From contig JAEUMD010000001.1 of the NCBI GenBank assembly GCA_016793635.1, forward strand, positions 222,375-286,374: a DNA stretch of 64,000 bases, written 5' to 3'. The notes below the pieces were generated by a model, which was not told where the DNA came from, did no database searches, and was given only the letters and a program-made list of their open reading frames with translations. Shown one piece after another: positions 44,839 through 53,848 of this stretch. Numbering within the stretch: position 1 is the stretch's first letter; every line of letters starts with the position of its first letter. Source of the DNA: Hyphomicrobiaceae bacterium (lineage in GTDB: Bacteria; Pseudomonadota; Alphaproteobacteria; Rhizobiales; Hyphomicrobiaceae). Made by a program: the position numbers and the translations under genes.

Positions 44839-47800
44839 GTGCTGGCCGGCAATCTCTTCACGCGCGACTACCTGCTCGAGGCCATCGCCCGCACCGAGCC
44901 GTGGAAGTCGCTGACAGACAAGGACTTCCTGGCGCTTAAGCAGCGCCTGTCGACGCTTGCCCAGAGCTTTGCCAAGCACGCCAAGCCGAACGAGGCCGTC
45001 ACCGAGAAGGACTTCATCTATCCGGTCATGGAGGTCCTCGGCTGGTCCGACATCCTCGTGCAGCCCAACATGTCGACCAAGGGCCGCAAGCAGGTGCCCG
45101 ACGCCCTGCTCCTCGCCGACGCGGAGGCCAAGTCCAAGGCAGTCTCCGAGGGCAAGGACTGGAAGGGTTTCAAGCACGGACTCGCAATACTCGAAGCCAA
45201 GCGGTGGGAGCGCTCACTCGACACCGGCACCAGAGGCGAGGAGGGCGCACCGGACGCCCAGATGCTCCAGTACCTCAGTCGCGTCGATATCCAGACCGAC
45301 GGCAAGGTCCGGCTCGGCATCCTGACCAACGGCGTGAAGTGGCGCCTCTACTTCCAGGGTGCCCTATCCGTCGCCGAGGACTTCTTCGAGATAGACCTCG
45401 CTAAGGCGCTCGACTTGCCCGGACACGACCTCGATATCTTCGATACCGCCGACAAGCGGATGACGCGCGACCACTGTCTGCGCCTGTTCATCCTCATGTT
45501 TTCGCGCGCCGCCTTCCTCCCCTCAGAGGGCCACCTCACCTTCCACGAACAATCGCGTGAGACCGGCAAGGTCTGGGAAGAGCAGGTCACCAAGGACCTG
45601 TCGCACCTCGTTTTCGACGAGCTGTTCCCGCGTCTCGTCACGGCCATCGCCGCCAACGACAAGAAGCAACCAGCCAACATCGGCAAGGACTACCTCGACC
45701 AAGTGCGCCAGAGCGCCCTCGTATTGCTCTATCGCTTGCTCTTCGTCGTCTACGCGGAGGACCGCGACCTCCTGCCGGACAACCGGCAGCCTTATAAGGA
45801 CTTCTCGCTGACGACGATGCGGCTCGAGATCGCCAAGCGCAAAGCGGATGGCAAGGCCGAGTCCTCGACACATGCGAGTTTCTGGCCGCGCCTCACGGCG
45901 ATCTTCAAAGCCATTTCTGAAGGCGACAACGACTTTGGCATCCCGCCCTACAACGGCGGCCTCTTCGCCAAGGAGACGGCGCCGCTGCTTGCCGAAATCC
46001 AGCTCCCCGATGCCATCGTCACCGATCTCGTCTACGGACTCTCACACCGCATCGAGGATGGCGAGCCGCGCTACATCAACTACCGCGACCTCTCGGTGCA
46101 GCAATTGGGCTCGGTCTACGAGCGCACCCTCGAATACGGACTGAGGCTCATCGATGGGAAGGTCGTCATCGATCCCGACGATGCCGCACGCCATGAATCG
46201 GGGAGCTACTACACCCCTGATAGCCTCGTGATGTTGATCATCGAGAAGGCCGTCGGTCCATTCGTCGCCGCTGCCCTCGACACCTTCCACAAGCAAGCTG
46301 CTCTGCTGAGCAAGGACAAGCGTGTGGTCAACTTGCGACTGGGAGAGCTCCGCCGCATCGACCCCGCGCGTACCATCCTGTCCCTCAAGATCTGCGACCC
46401 CGCCATGGGGTCCGGGCACTTCCTCGTCAGTCTCGTGGACTGGCTCGCCGACAAGGTGCTCTCTGCCATGTCGGAGGCCCAAAACGCCGTCGAGTGGGGC
46501 GACTACGAGTCCCCGCTCGCGCACGAGATCACCAAAATCCGCGACGACATCATCGACCACGCTCATAAGAACAACTGGCCCTACGTCGCCGAGCACTTGC
46601 AGGACCGGCACATCGTTCGCCGCATGGTGCTGAAGCGCTGCGTCTATGGCGTCGACAAGAATCCGCTCGCCGTCGAGCTCGCCAAGGTCGCGCTCTGGCT
46701 GCACACCTTTACCGTCGGAGCGCCACTCTCCTTCCTCGATCATCATTTGCGCTGCGGCGATTCCCTGTTCGGTGCCTGGGTCCGTCCGGCCATGGATCGG
46801 CTCGTCGAATGGGGCAGCCCACTCCTGATGAATGCTCCGTTGCAGCGTGCCTTTGGTGCCGCCGCCGGCATGCAGACCATCGAGAAGCTCACCGACGCCG
46901 ATATCGCCGAAGTCTACCAGTCCAAGAACCTGTTCGACGGCATCGAGAGTATGACCTCCGAGCTGACCGGGCTCCTCACTCTCGTTCACGCCACCGAATG
47001 GCAAGAGCCGAAATCAAAGCTCGATATCGCCACGGTCCAAGCATGGACCAAGGGAGCATTTGGCGACCCCGTCAAGCTCGCTGCTGGTGCGCTCAAGGTC
47101 ACAATTCCACCGGCTCCAATCGAGACCGAGATGGAGCGCAAGAAGCGCGAACTTTCACCGAAGAAAAAGGTCTTGTTCAACGAGCACGAGACCGCGACCA
47201 CGCTTTCCAAGTGGCTGCCCGACACCAAGTCCCGCATCGAGAGCGAGCGCTTCCTGCACTGGCAGGTGGCGTTCCCTGGCATCTGGCACACCTGGGAAAG
47301 TGCCGAGCTGCACGGCGGCTTCGACGCCGTCATCGGTAATCCGCCCTATGTCCGACACGAGCTGATCAAGCCCATCAAGCCCGGCCTCAAGCGTGCCTAC
47401 CCCGACACCTACGACGGCTCGGCCGACCTCTACGTCTACTTCTACGACCAGGGCCTCAAGCTGTTGAAGCCTGGCGGTCGCCTCTCCTACGTCGTCACCA
47501 ACAAGTGGATGCGGGCTGGATATGCCGAGGGCCTACGCGATCTCTTCGCCAGTAAGGCGTGGATCGAGTTCGTCGCCGATTTCGGCCACGCCAAGAAGTT
47601 CTTCCCCGATGCGGACGTGTTCCCTTCGGTGCTGGTCGTGCGCAAGCCCGATGGGGGGACGCAGCCAGCCAATACGAGCGTATGCGTCATCCCGCGCGAC
47701 GACGTGCCTGAGAAAGCGCTCGATGAGGCGGTGGCGAAGGCAACGTATCCGCTGCCGCTGGCGCATTTCACGAAAGAGAGCTGGACCCTTGAACCGCCGG

Positions 47801-48936
47801 ATGTCGTGGCGCTGCTTGAGAAGATCAGGCGAGCCGGCGTCCCACTGACGGAGGCCGCTGGAGTCAAGCCCTACCGGGGTGTCCTGACAGGATTCAACGA
47901 GGCATTCCTCGTTGACACTCCGACGAAAGACGCGCTCATACGTGAACATTCAAGAGCCGCTACGATTATCAAGCCCTTCGTTCGAGGCCAGGATGTCAGT
48001 CGCTGGCGTCCAAATTGGCAAGGCTTATGGATGATCTTTACCCGTCGCGGCATCGACATTGATGCCTATCCCAGCGTCAAACGCCACCTTTCAAGATTTC
48101 GCGAACAGCTTGAGCCCAAACCTACTGACTGGCAACCAGCTACTGCCGGTGGGAAATGGTCTGGCCGCAAGGAAGGTACCTACGCTTGGTACGAGATTCA
48201 GGATGCCATCGACTATTGGCAGGAATTCAGCAAGCCGAAAATCATCTATCAGGAGATTCAATTTCACCCTGCCTATGCCTATGACGAAAAGGGGCTCTTC
48301 AGCAACAACAAGACCTTCATTCTCACCACCGACGAGCCTTCACTACTGACCATTCTCAATTCACCACTCATGTGGTGGTTCAACTGGCGTTTTCTTCCGC
48401 ATATGAAGGATGAAGCCCTTTCCCCGATGGGCTTCAAGATGGAGCATCTTCCTATCGCAACATTCAGTATCAAGTCTAAAAATGAAGCCGCTAGGCTTGC
48501 AAAGACCCTTATTGAGCACACAAACGAGCAGCAAGCTGCCGCGGTTCAAGTCCTGGATTGGCTCCATCATTCCTTCGGTATCGAGATCCCGAAGAGTCGC
48601 ATCTCGACCATAACTGCGCTCGATGCTGACGGTCTAATCGATGTGGTCATCGGCTCGGTCCCCAAGAAGCGCAAACTCACAGCCGCCGAGATCGCCGAGC
48701 TTAAGCGCGAGCACGCCGCTACCATTGAGCCCGCAAGGCAGGCGCGCGCGGAAATCTTCGCGCTTGAGCGCAAGCTGTCCGATCTCGTCAACGAGGCCTA
48801 TGGGCTGACGCCCGAAGAAGTGCAGCTCATGTGGCGCACGGCGCCGCCGCGCATGCCCTTCACACCTGCTGGACTTGTCGCCGACGCAGCTCCTGACAGC
48901 GATGATAATGGCTCCGACGAGGATGCCGATGCCTGA
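44839..48936 (+). CDS. Eco57I-like restriction endonuclease/adenine methylase fusion
   Basis: A 1,365-residue protein. The N terminus has a PD-(D/E)xK-type nuclease look (FIYPVMEVLGWSDILVQPNM, VPDALLLAD and LAILEAKRWERS, residues 60-130). The N6-adenine methylase follows: motif I LKICDPAMGSGHFLVSLVDW near residue 517, KNPLAVELAKVALWLH, and motif IV FDAVIGNPPYVRHELIKP near residue 830. A target-recognition region (residues 1000-1250) and a coiled-coil end complete it. It likely modifies and cuts DNA as a type IIG or related system. The start is GTG at 44839. UGA is its stop. Confidence 0.88.
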   Translation: MLAGNLFTRDYLLEAIARTEPWKSLTDKDFLALKQRLSTLAQSFAKHAKPNEAVTEKDFIYPVMEVLGWSDILVQPNMSTKGRKQVPDALLLADAEAKSKAVSEGKDWKGFKHGLAILEAKRWERSLDTGTRGEEGAPDAQMLQYLSRVDIQTDGKVRLGILTNGVKWRLYFQGALSVAEDFFEIDLAKALDLPGHDLDIFDTADKRMTRDHCLRLFILMFSRAAFLPSEGHLTFHEQSRETGKVWEEQVTKDLSHLVFDELFPRLVTAIAANDKKQPANIGKDYLDQVRQSALVLLYRLLFVVYAEDRDLLPDNRQPYKDFSLTTMRLEIAKRKADGKAESSTHASFWPRLTAIFKAISEGDNDFGIPPYNGGLFAKETAPLLAEIQLPDAIVTDLVYGLSHRIEDGEPRYINYRDLSVQQLGSVYERTLEYGLRLIDGKVVIDPDDAARHESGSYYTPDSLVMLIIEKAVGPFVAAALDTFHKQAALLSKDKRVVNLRLGELRRIDPARTILSLKICDPAMGSGHFLVSLVDWLADKVLSAMSEAQNAVEWGDYESPLAHEITKIRDDIIDHAHKNNWPYVAEHLQDRHIVRRMVLKRCVYGVDKNPLAVELAKVALWLHTFTVGAPLSFLDHHLRCGDSLFGAWVRPAMDRLVEWGSPLLMNAPLQRAFGAAAGMQTIEKLTDADIAEVYQSKNLFDGIESMTSELTGLLTLVHATEWQEPKSKLDIATVQAWTKGAFGDPVKLAAGALKVTIPPAPIETEMERKKRELSPKKKVLFNEHETATTLSKWLPDTKSRIESERFLHWQVAFPGIWHTWESAELHGGFDAVIGNPPYVRHELIKPIKPGLKRAYPDTYDGSADLYVYFYDQGLKLLKPGGRLSYVVTNKWMRAGYAEGLRDLFASKAWIEFVADFGHAKKFFPDADVFPSVLVVRKPDGGTQPANTSVCVIPRDDVPEKALDEAVAKATYPLPLAHFTKESWTLEPPDVVALLEKIRRAGVPLTEAAGVKPYRGVLTGFNEAFLVDTPTKDALIREHSRAATIIKPFVRGQDVSRWRPNWQGLWMIFTRRGIDIDAYPSVKRHLSRFREQLEPKPTDWQPATAGGKWSGRKEGTYAWYEIQDAIDYWQEFSKPKIIYQEIQFHPAYAYDEKGLFSNNKTFILTTDEPSLLTILNSPLMWWFNWRFLPHMKDEALSPMGFKMEHLPIATFSIKSKNEAARLAKTLIEHTNEQQAAAVQVLDWLHHSFGIEIPKSRISTITALDADGLIDVVIGSVPKKRKLTAAEIAELKREHAATIEPARQARAEIFALERKLSDLVNEAYGLTPEEVQLMWRTAPPRMPFTPAGLVADAAPDSDDNGSDEDADA

Positions 48937-49864
48937 CATTCCCAACTATCAGACCCTCATGTTGCCCGTCCTTCGACATGCCGCCGAGGGCGAGGTCACC
49001 ATTCCCGCCATCATCCCCAAGCTCGCGACCGAGTTCCAACTGACACCCGAGCAACTCACCGAGCGGATTCCCAGCGGCGGCTTCCCCGTGCTCAATAATC
49101 GCGCGCACTGGGCTAAGACCTACATGGTCAAGGCGGGCCTCGTCGAGCAAGTACGGCGGGGCGTCTTCAAGGCAACTGATCGCGGTCGGCAGCTCCTGGT
49201 CACGAAGCCGTCACGAGTCGACAATCGTACTCTCTCGCAGTTCGCCGAGTTCCGTGCCTTTACCGGGCGACATGCATCACCGACGACGGAAGCCTCCGAG
49301 GCGATTCTCGATGCCGTCGAGGAGACCAAGACACCGGCAGAGCGAATCGATGCCGCCATTCGCGAGATCGAGGCGGAAATCGAGGACGAGCTGATCGACC
49401 GCATCTTCGCTATCCCCAATCAAACCCAGCGTGCCGCCTTCTTTGAGGAGCTGGTCGTGCAGCTGCTCACGGCCATGGGATACGGCAAGGGGCTCGACGG
49501 TGCAGCGCGCCGCATCGGTGGGAGCGGGGATGGCGGTGTCGACGGCGTCATCCACCTGGACGCACTCGGTATTGACCGGGTGTACATCCAGGCCAAGTGC
49601 TACGAACCTCAATCCTCTGTGCCCGAACGCGAAGTTCGCGACTTCTCTGGAAGCCTCGACTCAAAGAAGACGACACGCGGAGTGTTCATCACCACTGCAA
49701 AGTTCTCAGGTCCATGCAGGACCTATATCGAGAGCATTCACAAGCCCATCATTCTTATCGATGGCCGCGAGCTCGCTCGCCTGATGCTGCGCTACAACGT
49801 CGGTGTCCGCGAAGACCGCGCCGTCGTCATCAAGCGCATCGACGAGGACTTCTTCGAGGCTTGA
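48929..49864 (+). CDS. mrr: Mrr-like restriction endonuclease
   Basis: A 311-residue nuclease. The N-terminal winged-helix Mrr_N domain (PNYQTLMLPVLRHAAEGEVT, then WAKTYMVKAGLVEQVRRGVF) is followed by the catalytic PD-(D/E)xK domain: GSGDGGVDGVIHLDALGIDR (Asp) and VYIQAKCYEPQSSVPEREV (Q-A-K). The methylase stop overlaps its start by eight bases (ATG at 48929), so they are one operon. It may be the cutting partner of the methylase or a methyl-dependent type IV nuclease. It ends with UGA at 49862-49864, the last gene in the window using UGA as stop with any certainty. Confidence 0.88.
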   Translation: MPDIPNYQTLMLPVLRHAAEGEVTIPAIIPKLATEFQLTPEQLTERIPSGGFPVLNNRAHWAKTYMVKAGLVEQVRRGVFKATDRGRQLLVTKPSRVDNRTLSQFAEFRAFTGRHASPTTEASEAILDAVEETKTPAERIDAAIREIEAEIEDELIDRIFAIPNQTQRAAFFEELVVQLLTAMGYGKGLDGAARRIGGSGDGGVDGVIHLDALGIDRVYIQAKCYEPQSSVPEREVRDFSGSLDSKKTTRGVFITTAKFSGPCRTYIESIHKPIILIDGRELARLMLRYNVGVREDRAVVIKRIDEDFFEA

Positions 49865-49974
49865 GATCGGAGCAAACGGCGCCGGTCAGAGCCGCTCTCA
49901 CATTCTCTTCTCTTTCATTTGCATTCGCCGCCGCTATGCATAGAATGTCAGTGTTATCCTATAACTATTGCATC
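49865..49974. other. Junction between standard-code and UGA=Gly DNA
   Basis: The 110 bases between the mrr stop and the first recoded gene contain no repeat, tRNA or insertion-sequence end that I can see. A TATAAC box at 49960-49965 lies 9 bases before the ATG of the recoded ParA gene and would suit a leaderless promoter. Either an assembly join or a true insertion end lies here. Confidence 0.6.
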
Positions 49975-50583
49975 ATGACCGTGTTTTTCTACTCGATCAA
50001 ATGAGGGCAGGGTAAGACGACGCACGCTGTCGGCTACGCCAAGCATTGCGGCGGCGTGCTCATCACCAATGACCTCGATAATGGCACCGCCGACATCTAT
50101 GAGGCGGCTCTGCCATGAGGACGCATCGCTACGCTCCAGCCATGACAAGCGCTGAAGACCGTTGCCACCCGCTTCAAAGGCAAGCCGCTGGTCTTCGACT
50201 TTTGAGGCTTCGTTGAAAGCCGTGTGATTGAAGCCGCGCAGATGGCCAATATCTGCGCCGTACCGCTCTCCTACCAATCGACCGCCGACCTCATGCCTGC
50301 CGTGAAGACCGTAACTGCACTGCAGCCGCACTGCGCGAGAATCATCATCCTCATCAACAACACGTCTCCTGAGCACGTCGCCGACCTGGAGCACATTCTC
50401 CGCCAGCGCTTTCCCAAGGTCGCAGTCTTCGTGGTCAACCACTCCCGCTACATCTCACGTATCGCCGACGACGGTCTGACGGTCTTCGAAATTGCCGAAC
50501 TCGGCGGGCTGGAGCGTCATCAGCTCCGACACATCCTGCCGCAGATTGAGACGCTTTACGGCTACCTCGACCTACACAGCTAG
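49975..50583 (+). CDS. parA: ParA-like partition ATPase, UGA read as glycine
   Basis: A 202-residue protein only when UGA is a sense codon (in-frame UGA at 50002, 50116, 50143 and 50203; true stop UAG at 50581). The first UGA is the first Gly of the deviant Walker A: SIK[G]GQGKTTHAVGYAKH. Others give ALP[G]GRIATLQP[G]QALK and the Walker B-like LVFDF[G]GFVES. Later parts (CAVPLSYQSTADLMPAVKTV) match small plasmid ParA proteins. Trp or Cys in Walker A would destroy the site, so Gly is the only sensible reading. It starts the cluster ParA - small protein - Rep - iterons. Confidence 0.9.
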
Positions 50584-50612
50584 GCAGCACCTATTCCTTA
50601 ACCGAATACCTT

Positions 50613-50891
50613 ATGAAAAAAGACATCCTGGCGAAGGCCGTTCGCCTCGCCGACAAGACCAAAGCAAGACCAGAAAAAGTCGTGATCGCCAAGCCGGCGT
50701 CTCACCTCTTCGTCAAGAAGCCTGCCGCGCAAGTGCTCAGCGAAAGGCTCTACACGCGCCTGACCAAGGCCGAGAAGAAGCGCCTCATGGCGACCATCGG
50801 CGAGATGTTCCCAATCTCGGAGTTGCTTCGCGACCTCGTTATCCAATACCTCGATAAAAAAGACGCCGAAAATGGACGCAAGAAAATCTAA
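50613..50891 (+). CDS. Small basic protein between ParA and Rep
   Basis: A 92-residue protein, very basic at its N terminus (MKKDILAKAVRLADKTKARP) with a helical C-terminal half (LTKAEKKRLMATIGEMFPIS, ELLRDLVIQYLDKK) that looks like a helix-turn-helix. By position it could be the ParB-like centromere-binding partner of the ParA, or a copy-number regulator. It contains no UGA; its stop is UAA. The leader has the TTAAC-N10-ATG motif of this segment and no Shine-Dalgarno. It overlaps rep by 20 bases. Confidence 0.7.
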   Translation: MKKDILAKAVRLADKTKARPEKVVIAKPASHLFVKKPAAQVLSERLYTRLTKAEKKRLMATIGEMFPISELLRDLVIQYLDKKDAENGRKKI

Positions 50892-52044
50892 GTCCGAGGG
50901 TCTCGTCCCGGCAAGTCAGCAGCCCGCTCAGCTCGAACTTTTCCGCCTCGTCTCCGACGACGCCTACACCAACGCTTTCGACTTTTACGAGTCTATTCCG
51001 CGCTTCATGATCGCACGCTGAAACGCATCGACCGTGAAATGGAACCCGGACGGAACCGCCGCGCCGCTCAAGCGCGAGTTCACCTACCAGTCGAAGCGCT
51101 ACAAGCTCACCCTTGCTCCCGCCTATGTCGACCAGCCGAACGGCGACCTCCGCGCCGAGTTTCCGTGAGTGAAGGAGGAGGTGCTCGAATGGGTGCTGAT
51201 GAAGCTCGCCATCGACAAGGGATATTTTACCGATGGCGGCGACGGGCGACCGACATCGGACTCTTTCGTTCTCTTCACCTCGATCCATCGCATCGCCGAA
51301 GAGCTCAAGAAGCGTTGAACCAACCGCGACAAGGCGAAGGCCTACTCCTACGACCAGATCCGCGAAGGGCTCCAGGTGCTCGCCAAGACCAAGATCCATC
51401 TGAGAAGCGAGACCGACGACGACGACCTCGTCTTCTCGCCGATCGCCGACCTCGGCTATTTCAACGACAAGAAGTCCCGCGACGCCGCCAAAGCGACCGT
51501 CTACATCCGCTTCAACACTCTCATCTCCCAGGCAATTCTTTCGAGATCCTGGAGACAAATAAATTACGAGCGCGTCATGGGCGCAGACCTCTACCTCGTG
51601 CGCTGGCTCACCAAGATGCTCAGTCTCCGCTTCGTCTACGCCGCGCCGTCCAAAACCTACAACATCAAGCTCTCGACCATCATCGAGAACTCCGGCGTCA
51701 CCCTCTACGACCGCTTGTCCGACAATTTGAAGCTCGTCGAGCACGCATTATCGGAGATGACCGACATCGTGGCCCGCTACACGATCGAAAAGCAGATCGT
51801 GCGCAACGAACTCCAAGGCAAGGGCCGCATTCTTGCCGACGCCAAGATCGTCATCCGGCCAACGACGGCGTTCACCATCGAGCAAATGAAGACCAACGTG
51901 CACGAGAACCGCCTCGACAACGCTCGCATTGCAGAGGATTGAGACGTGATAACCGAGCCGAGACGCGAGGACTTCGCCAGCTTGTCCGACTACGAGAAAG
52001 CGAAAGCTGCGTTCCAGAGCAGCCGAACCATCGAGGAGCTATAA
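50872..52044 (+). CDS. rep: Plasmid replication initiator (RepB/Rep_3-like), UGA read as glycine
   Basis: A 390-residue initiator. In-frame UGA at 51019, 51166, 51316 and 51940 are read as Gly (IAR[G]NAST, FP[G]VKEEVLEW, KKR[G]TNRDKAKA, AED[G]DVITEP); the stop is UAA at 52042. The central part, with SRSWRQINYERVMGADLYLV followed by RWLTKMLSLRFVYAAPSKTY, resembles the winged-helix initiator family that binds iterons. It is immediately upstream of eight iterons. Start ATG 50872 overlaps the preceding gene, which suggests translational coupling. Confidence 0.82.
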
Positions 52045-52056
52045 CCCCACCTTGAG

Positions 52057-52087
52057 AGTGCCACGACGCATGTCAGGGCACTTTTTT
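52057..52087 (+). terminator. Rho-independent terminator after rep
   Basis: AGTGCC and GGCACT pair with a 14-base loop, followed by six T. It starts 12 bases past the rep stop. Confidence 0.75.
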
Positions 52088-52148
52088 CGTCCCTCAGAGG
52101 CTGGTCCGTCGCCCGATATGGAATGTTAAAAACTCCCCTGAAGAGCAC

Positions 52149-52482
52149 TACGTTTTGGTTCCCCGACACTCGCCGTTTTTCCTACGTTTTGGTTCCCCGA
52201 CACCTGAGATGGGCTTCCTAACCGTTGACATTTTTCGGTGTTGCACGTCTGCCAACTACGTTTTGGTTCCCCGACACCATCGAAAATCTACGTTTTGGTT
52301 CCCCGACACCATCCGCATCCACCCTTTTGTTGAGTTTTTGACATCGAAACCTACGTTTTGATTCCCCGACACCGTTGTCTTCCTACCCTCACCGACGTTT
52401 TGGTTCCCCCATACTCTGCAGTTTACCTACGTTTTGGTTCCCCGACACTCGCCGGTTTTACTACGTTTTGATTCCCCGACAC
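52149..52482 (+). repeat. oriV: Eight 21-bp iterons, candidate plasmid replication origin
   Basis: Direct repeats of TACGTTTTGGTTCCCCGACAC begin at 52149, 52183, 52257, 52289, 52352, 52394, 52428 and 52462. Copies 5 and 8 have GATTCC for GGTTCC; copy 6 is degenerate (GACGTTTTGGTTCCCCCATAC). Spacings are 32-34 bases or about twice that (63, 74) with one of 42, so most copies sit on one face of the helix. AT-rich spacers such as TTGAGTTTTTGACATCG would suit an opening region. Position directly after rep is classic for theta-replicating iteron plasmids. Confidence 0.92.
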
Positions 52483-52846
52483 CCCCACGCGCGTGGCTTG
52501 CCGCCCGACGCATCACGTTCAACACCCTCTTTCTCACCCGCTTCTTTAGCCTTTACTCTTTTTCTTAGTCTGGTGCCGCACCTGAATGTCAAAAAGGTCG
52601 AGGAACCAATGAAGACACTTGCGTATGAAAAAGAAAACAGCCCGCCTGCGGTGGTGATGGCGAGTATTGCGCGGTGTCTCGAATATAAAGTGGTGGCCCG
52701 CGGAATCGAGGCGGACTGTTTTCTTTGGAAAGAGGCGCGGCAAGGCCGTGCCCCAGGAATTGGCGCAGAATTATTTGACAATCCCAGAATATCATTAGGA
52801 TTGGAATTGCAGCGGGGTATTCACTCGAACCAAATGAGGTGCTGCA
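52483..52846. other. Region after the iterons, one doubtful ORF
   Basis: About 360 bases. A frame from ATG 52609 reads MKTLAYEKENSPPAVVMASI and ARCLEYKVVARGIEADCFLW, continuing past the start of the next gene to a UAA at 52951. The overlap of over 100 bases and absence of a family make it doubtful. Repeated AAAGGTCG/AAAGAGGC stretches are not structured. Confidence 0.35.
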
Positions 52847-53050
52847 ATGGCCAAGGAAACCCCAAAAGCCAAACCCGACTACCACGTCCTCTTAGTCGAG
52901 GAACGGGAGGGGAAAGACCCCTACTGGTGGAAAATCGGCGCCGCTTGGGCTAATAAAGACGGAAAAGGATACAACGTCGAGTTCATGACGCCGAACGGCA
53001 AAGCCCGTTTCGTGTTGCGTGAGCCTTCCGAGGATTCCAAATCGTCTTGA
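52847..53050 (+). CDS. Small conserved protein, apparent UGA stop
   Basis: A 67-residue protein: YHVLLVEEREGKDPYWWKIG, AAWANKDGKGYNVEFMTPNG and KARFVLREPSEDSKSS. The W-I-G ... KDGKG-N pattern occurs in small proteins carried by proteobacterial conjugative elements. Unlike its neighbours it has a Shine-Dalgarno (GAGGTGCTGCA). Its natural end is UGA at 53048-53050; if UGA is Gly the frame continues 25 codons to UAA at 53123, through the hairpin GCCACCTCC/GGAGGTGGC. It may be a recent import from a standard-code host. Confidence 0.7.
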   Translation: MAKETPKAKPDYHVLLVEEREGKDPYWWKIGAAWANKDGKGYNVEFMTPNGKARFVLREPSEDSKSS

Positions 53051-53129
53051 CCCCAGGTGGAATTCCTCATTCCACTCGCCACCTCCCCTCCAAAAGGAGG
53101 TGGCATCCCTATTACTAATTAAATAACAT

Positions 53130-53450
53130 ATGAACCAATTACCCAAGGCAACCAACAAAGCTCTGAACCTCATTGATGCGGTCGAAAAACTTGCCGATCG
53201 TTGTCCACAAGACGGAATGGTCCTCGACGACTACAGAACGGAGGTGACAACCAAGCTTGCAGCCCTTATGACGCAACTTCCGAAAGACCTGGGAGCGACC
53301 GAGGGCGGCCACGACCGCTTCGAGCTCGAACACATGGTCGAGACTGCGGCAAGTCTTCCCTCGAACGCGGAACTGCGTGCGGCACTCGAAGACATTGTCG
53401 GCACAATCGATTGTCTGGTCTTCTTGCCGAAGTCAAAAGTGTTACACTAG
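53130..53450 (+). CDS. Unknown protein, 106 residues
   Basis: A soluble helical protein (TNKALNLIDAVEKLADRCPQ, FELEHMVETAASLPSNAELR). No family is recognised. No UGA; the stop is UAG. The leader CTAATTAAATAACAT-ATG carries the motif of this segment. It is followed after 3 bases by the next gene. Confidence 0.65.
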   Translation: MNQLPKATNKALNLIDAVEKLADRCPQDGMVLDDYRTEVTTKLAALMTQLPKDLGATEGGHDRFELEHMVETAASLPSNAELRAALEDIVGTIDCLVFLPKSKVLH

Positions 53451-53453
53451 GGC

Positions 53454-53801
53454 ATGAGCAAGTTTGCTCCAGAGCGCATCGAACAGAATCTCGTCGCGCA
53501 GACCGAGGCGCTCCTGTGCCGGATCGAAGCGCGTGCCAGCAGGCTTTCGGACATCCAAGATGCTAGCGCCTTGATGATGCTCGTCGGTCAGGTGCTCGAC
53601 AATGTCTCGGCGCTCACCGGAGAAACCAAGCACGATCGCGAGAGGTATCGCATCTGCAGCGTCGAGGCCGACTACCTTTTTTCCGGCCCGCTGGCCCTCT
53701 CACACAAAAACCGCGTGGCTATTCAAAACCATATGCACGATTTTGCGGCAAGCATCCGCTCAACGCTCAATCCGCCTAAAGATGACGACATCCCCTTTTA
53801 A
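53454..53801 (+). CDS. Unknown protein, 115 residues
   Basis: A soluble helical protein (FAPERIEQNLVAQTEALLCR, MLVGQVLDNVSALTGETKHD). No family is recognised. The stop is UAA and there is no UGA. It forms an operon with the preceding gene and ends at the bidirectional terminator at 53811-53848. Confidence 0.65.
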   Translation: MSKFAPERIEQNLVAQTEALLCRIEARASRLSDIQDASALMMLVGQVLDNVSALTGETKHDRERYRICSVEADYLFSGPLALSHKNRVAIQNHMHDFAASIRSTLNPPKDDDIPF

Positions 53802-53810
53802 TTATCACGC

Positions 53811-53848
53811 AAAAAAGTAGCCCACCCGATCAGGTCGGCTACTTTTTA
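53811..53848. terminator. Bidirectional terminator between convergent genes
   Basis: AAAAAAGTAGCC and GGCTACTTTTT flank a 14-base loop, so a hairpin with a U-run is made on both strands. It separates the plus-strand pair from the minus-strand H-NS-like gene, whose stop codon (UAG, 53839-53841) lies inside the right arm. Confidence 0.85.

Noticed and set aside
52149-52482. A CRISPR array
   Set aside because: The 21-bp repeats have spacers of only 11-53 bases that vary in length, no cas genes are nearby, and a replication initiator lies directly upstream.
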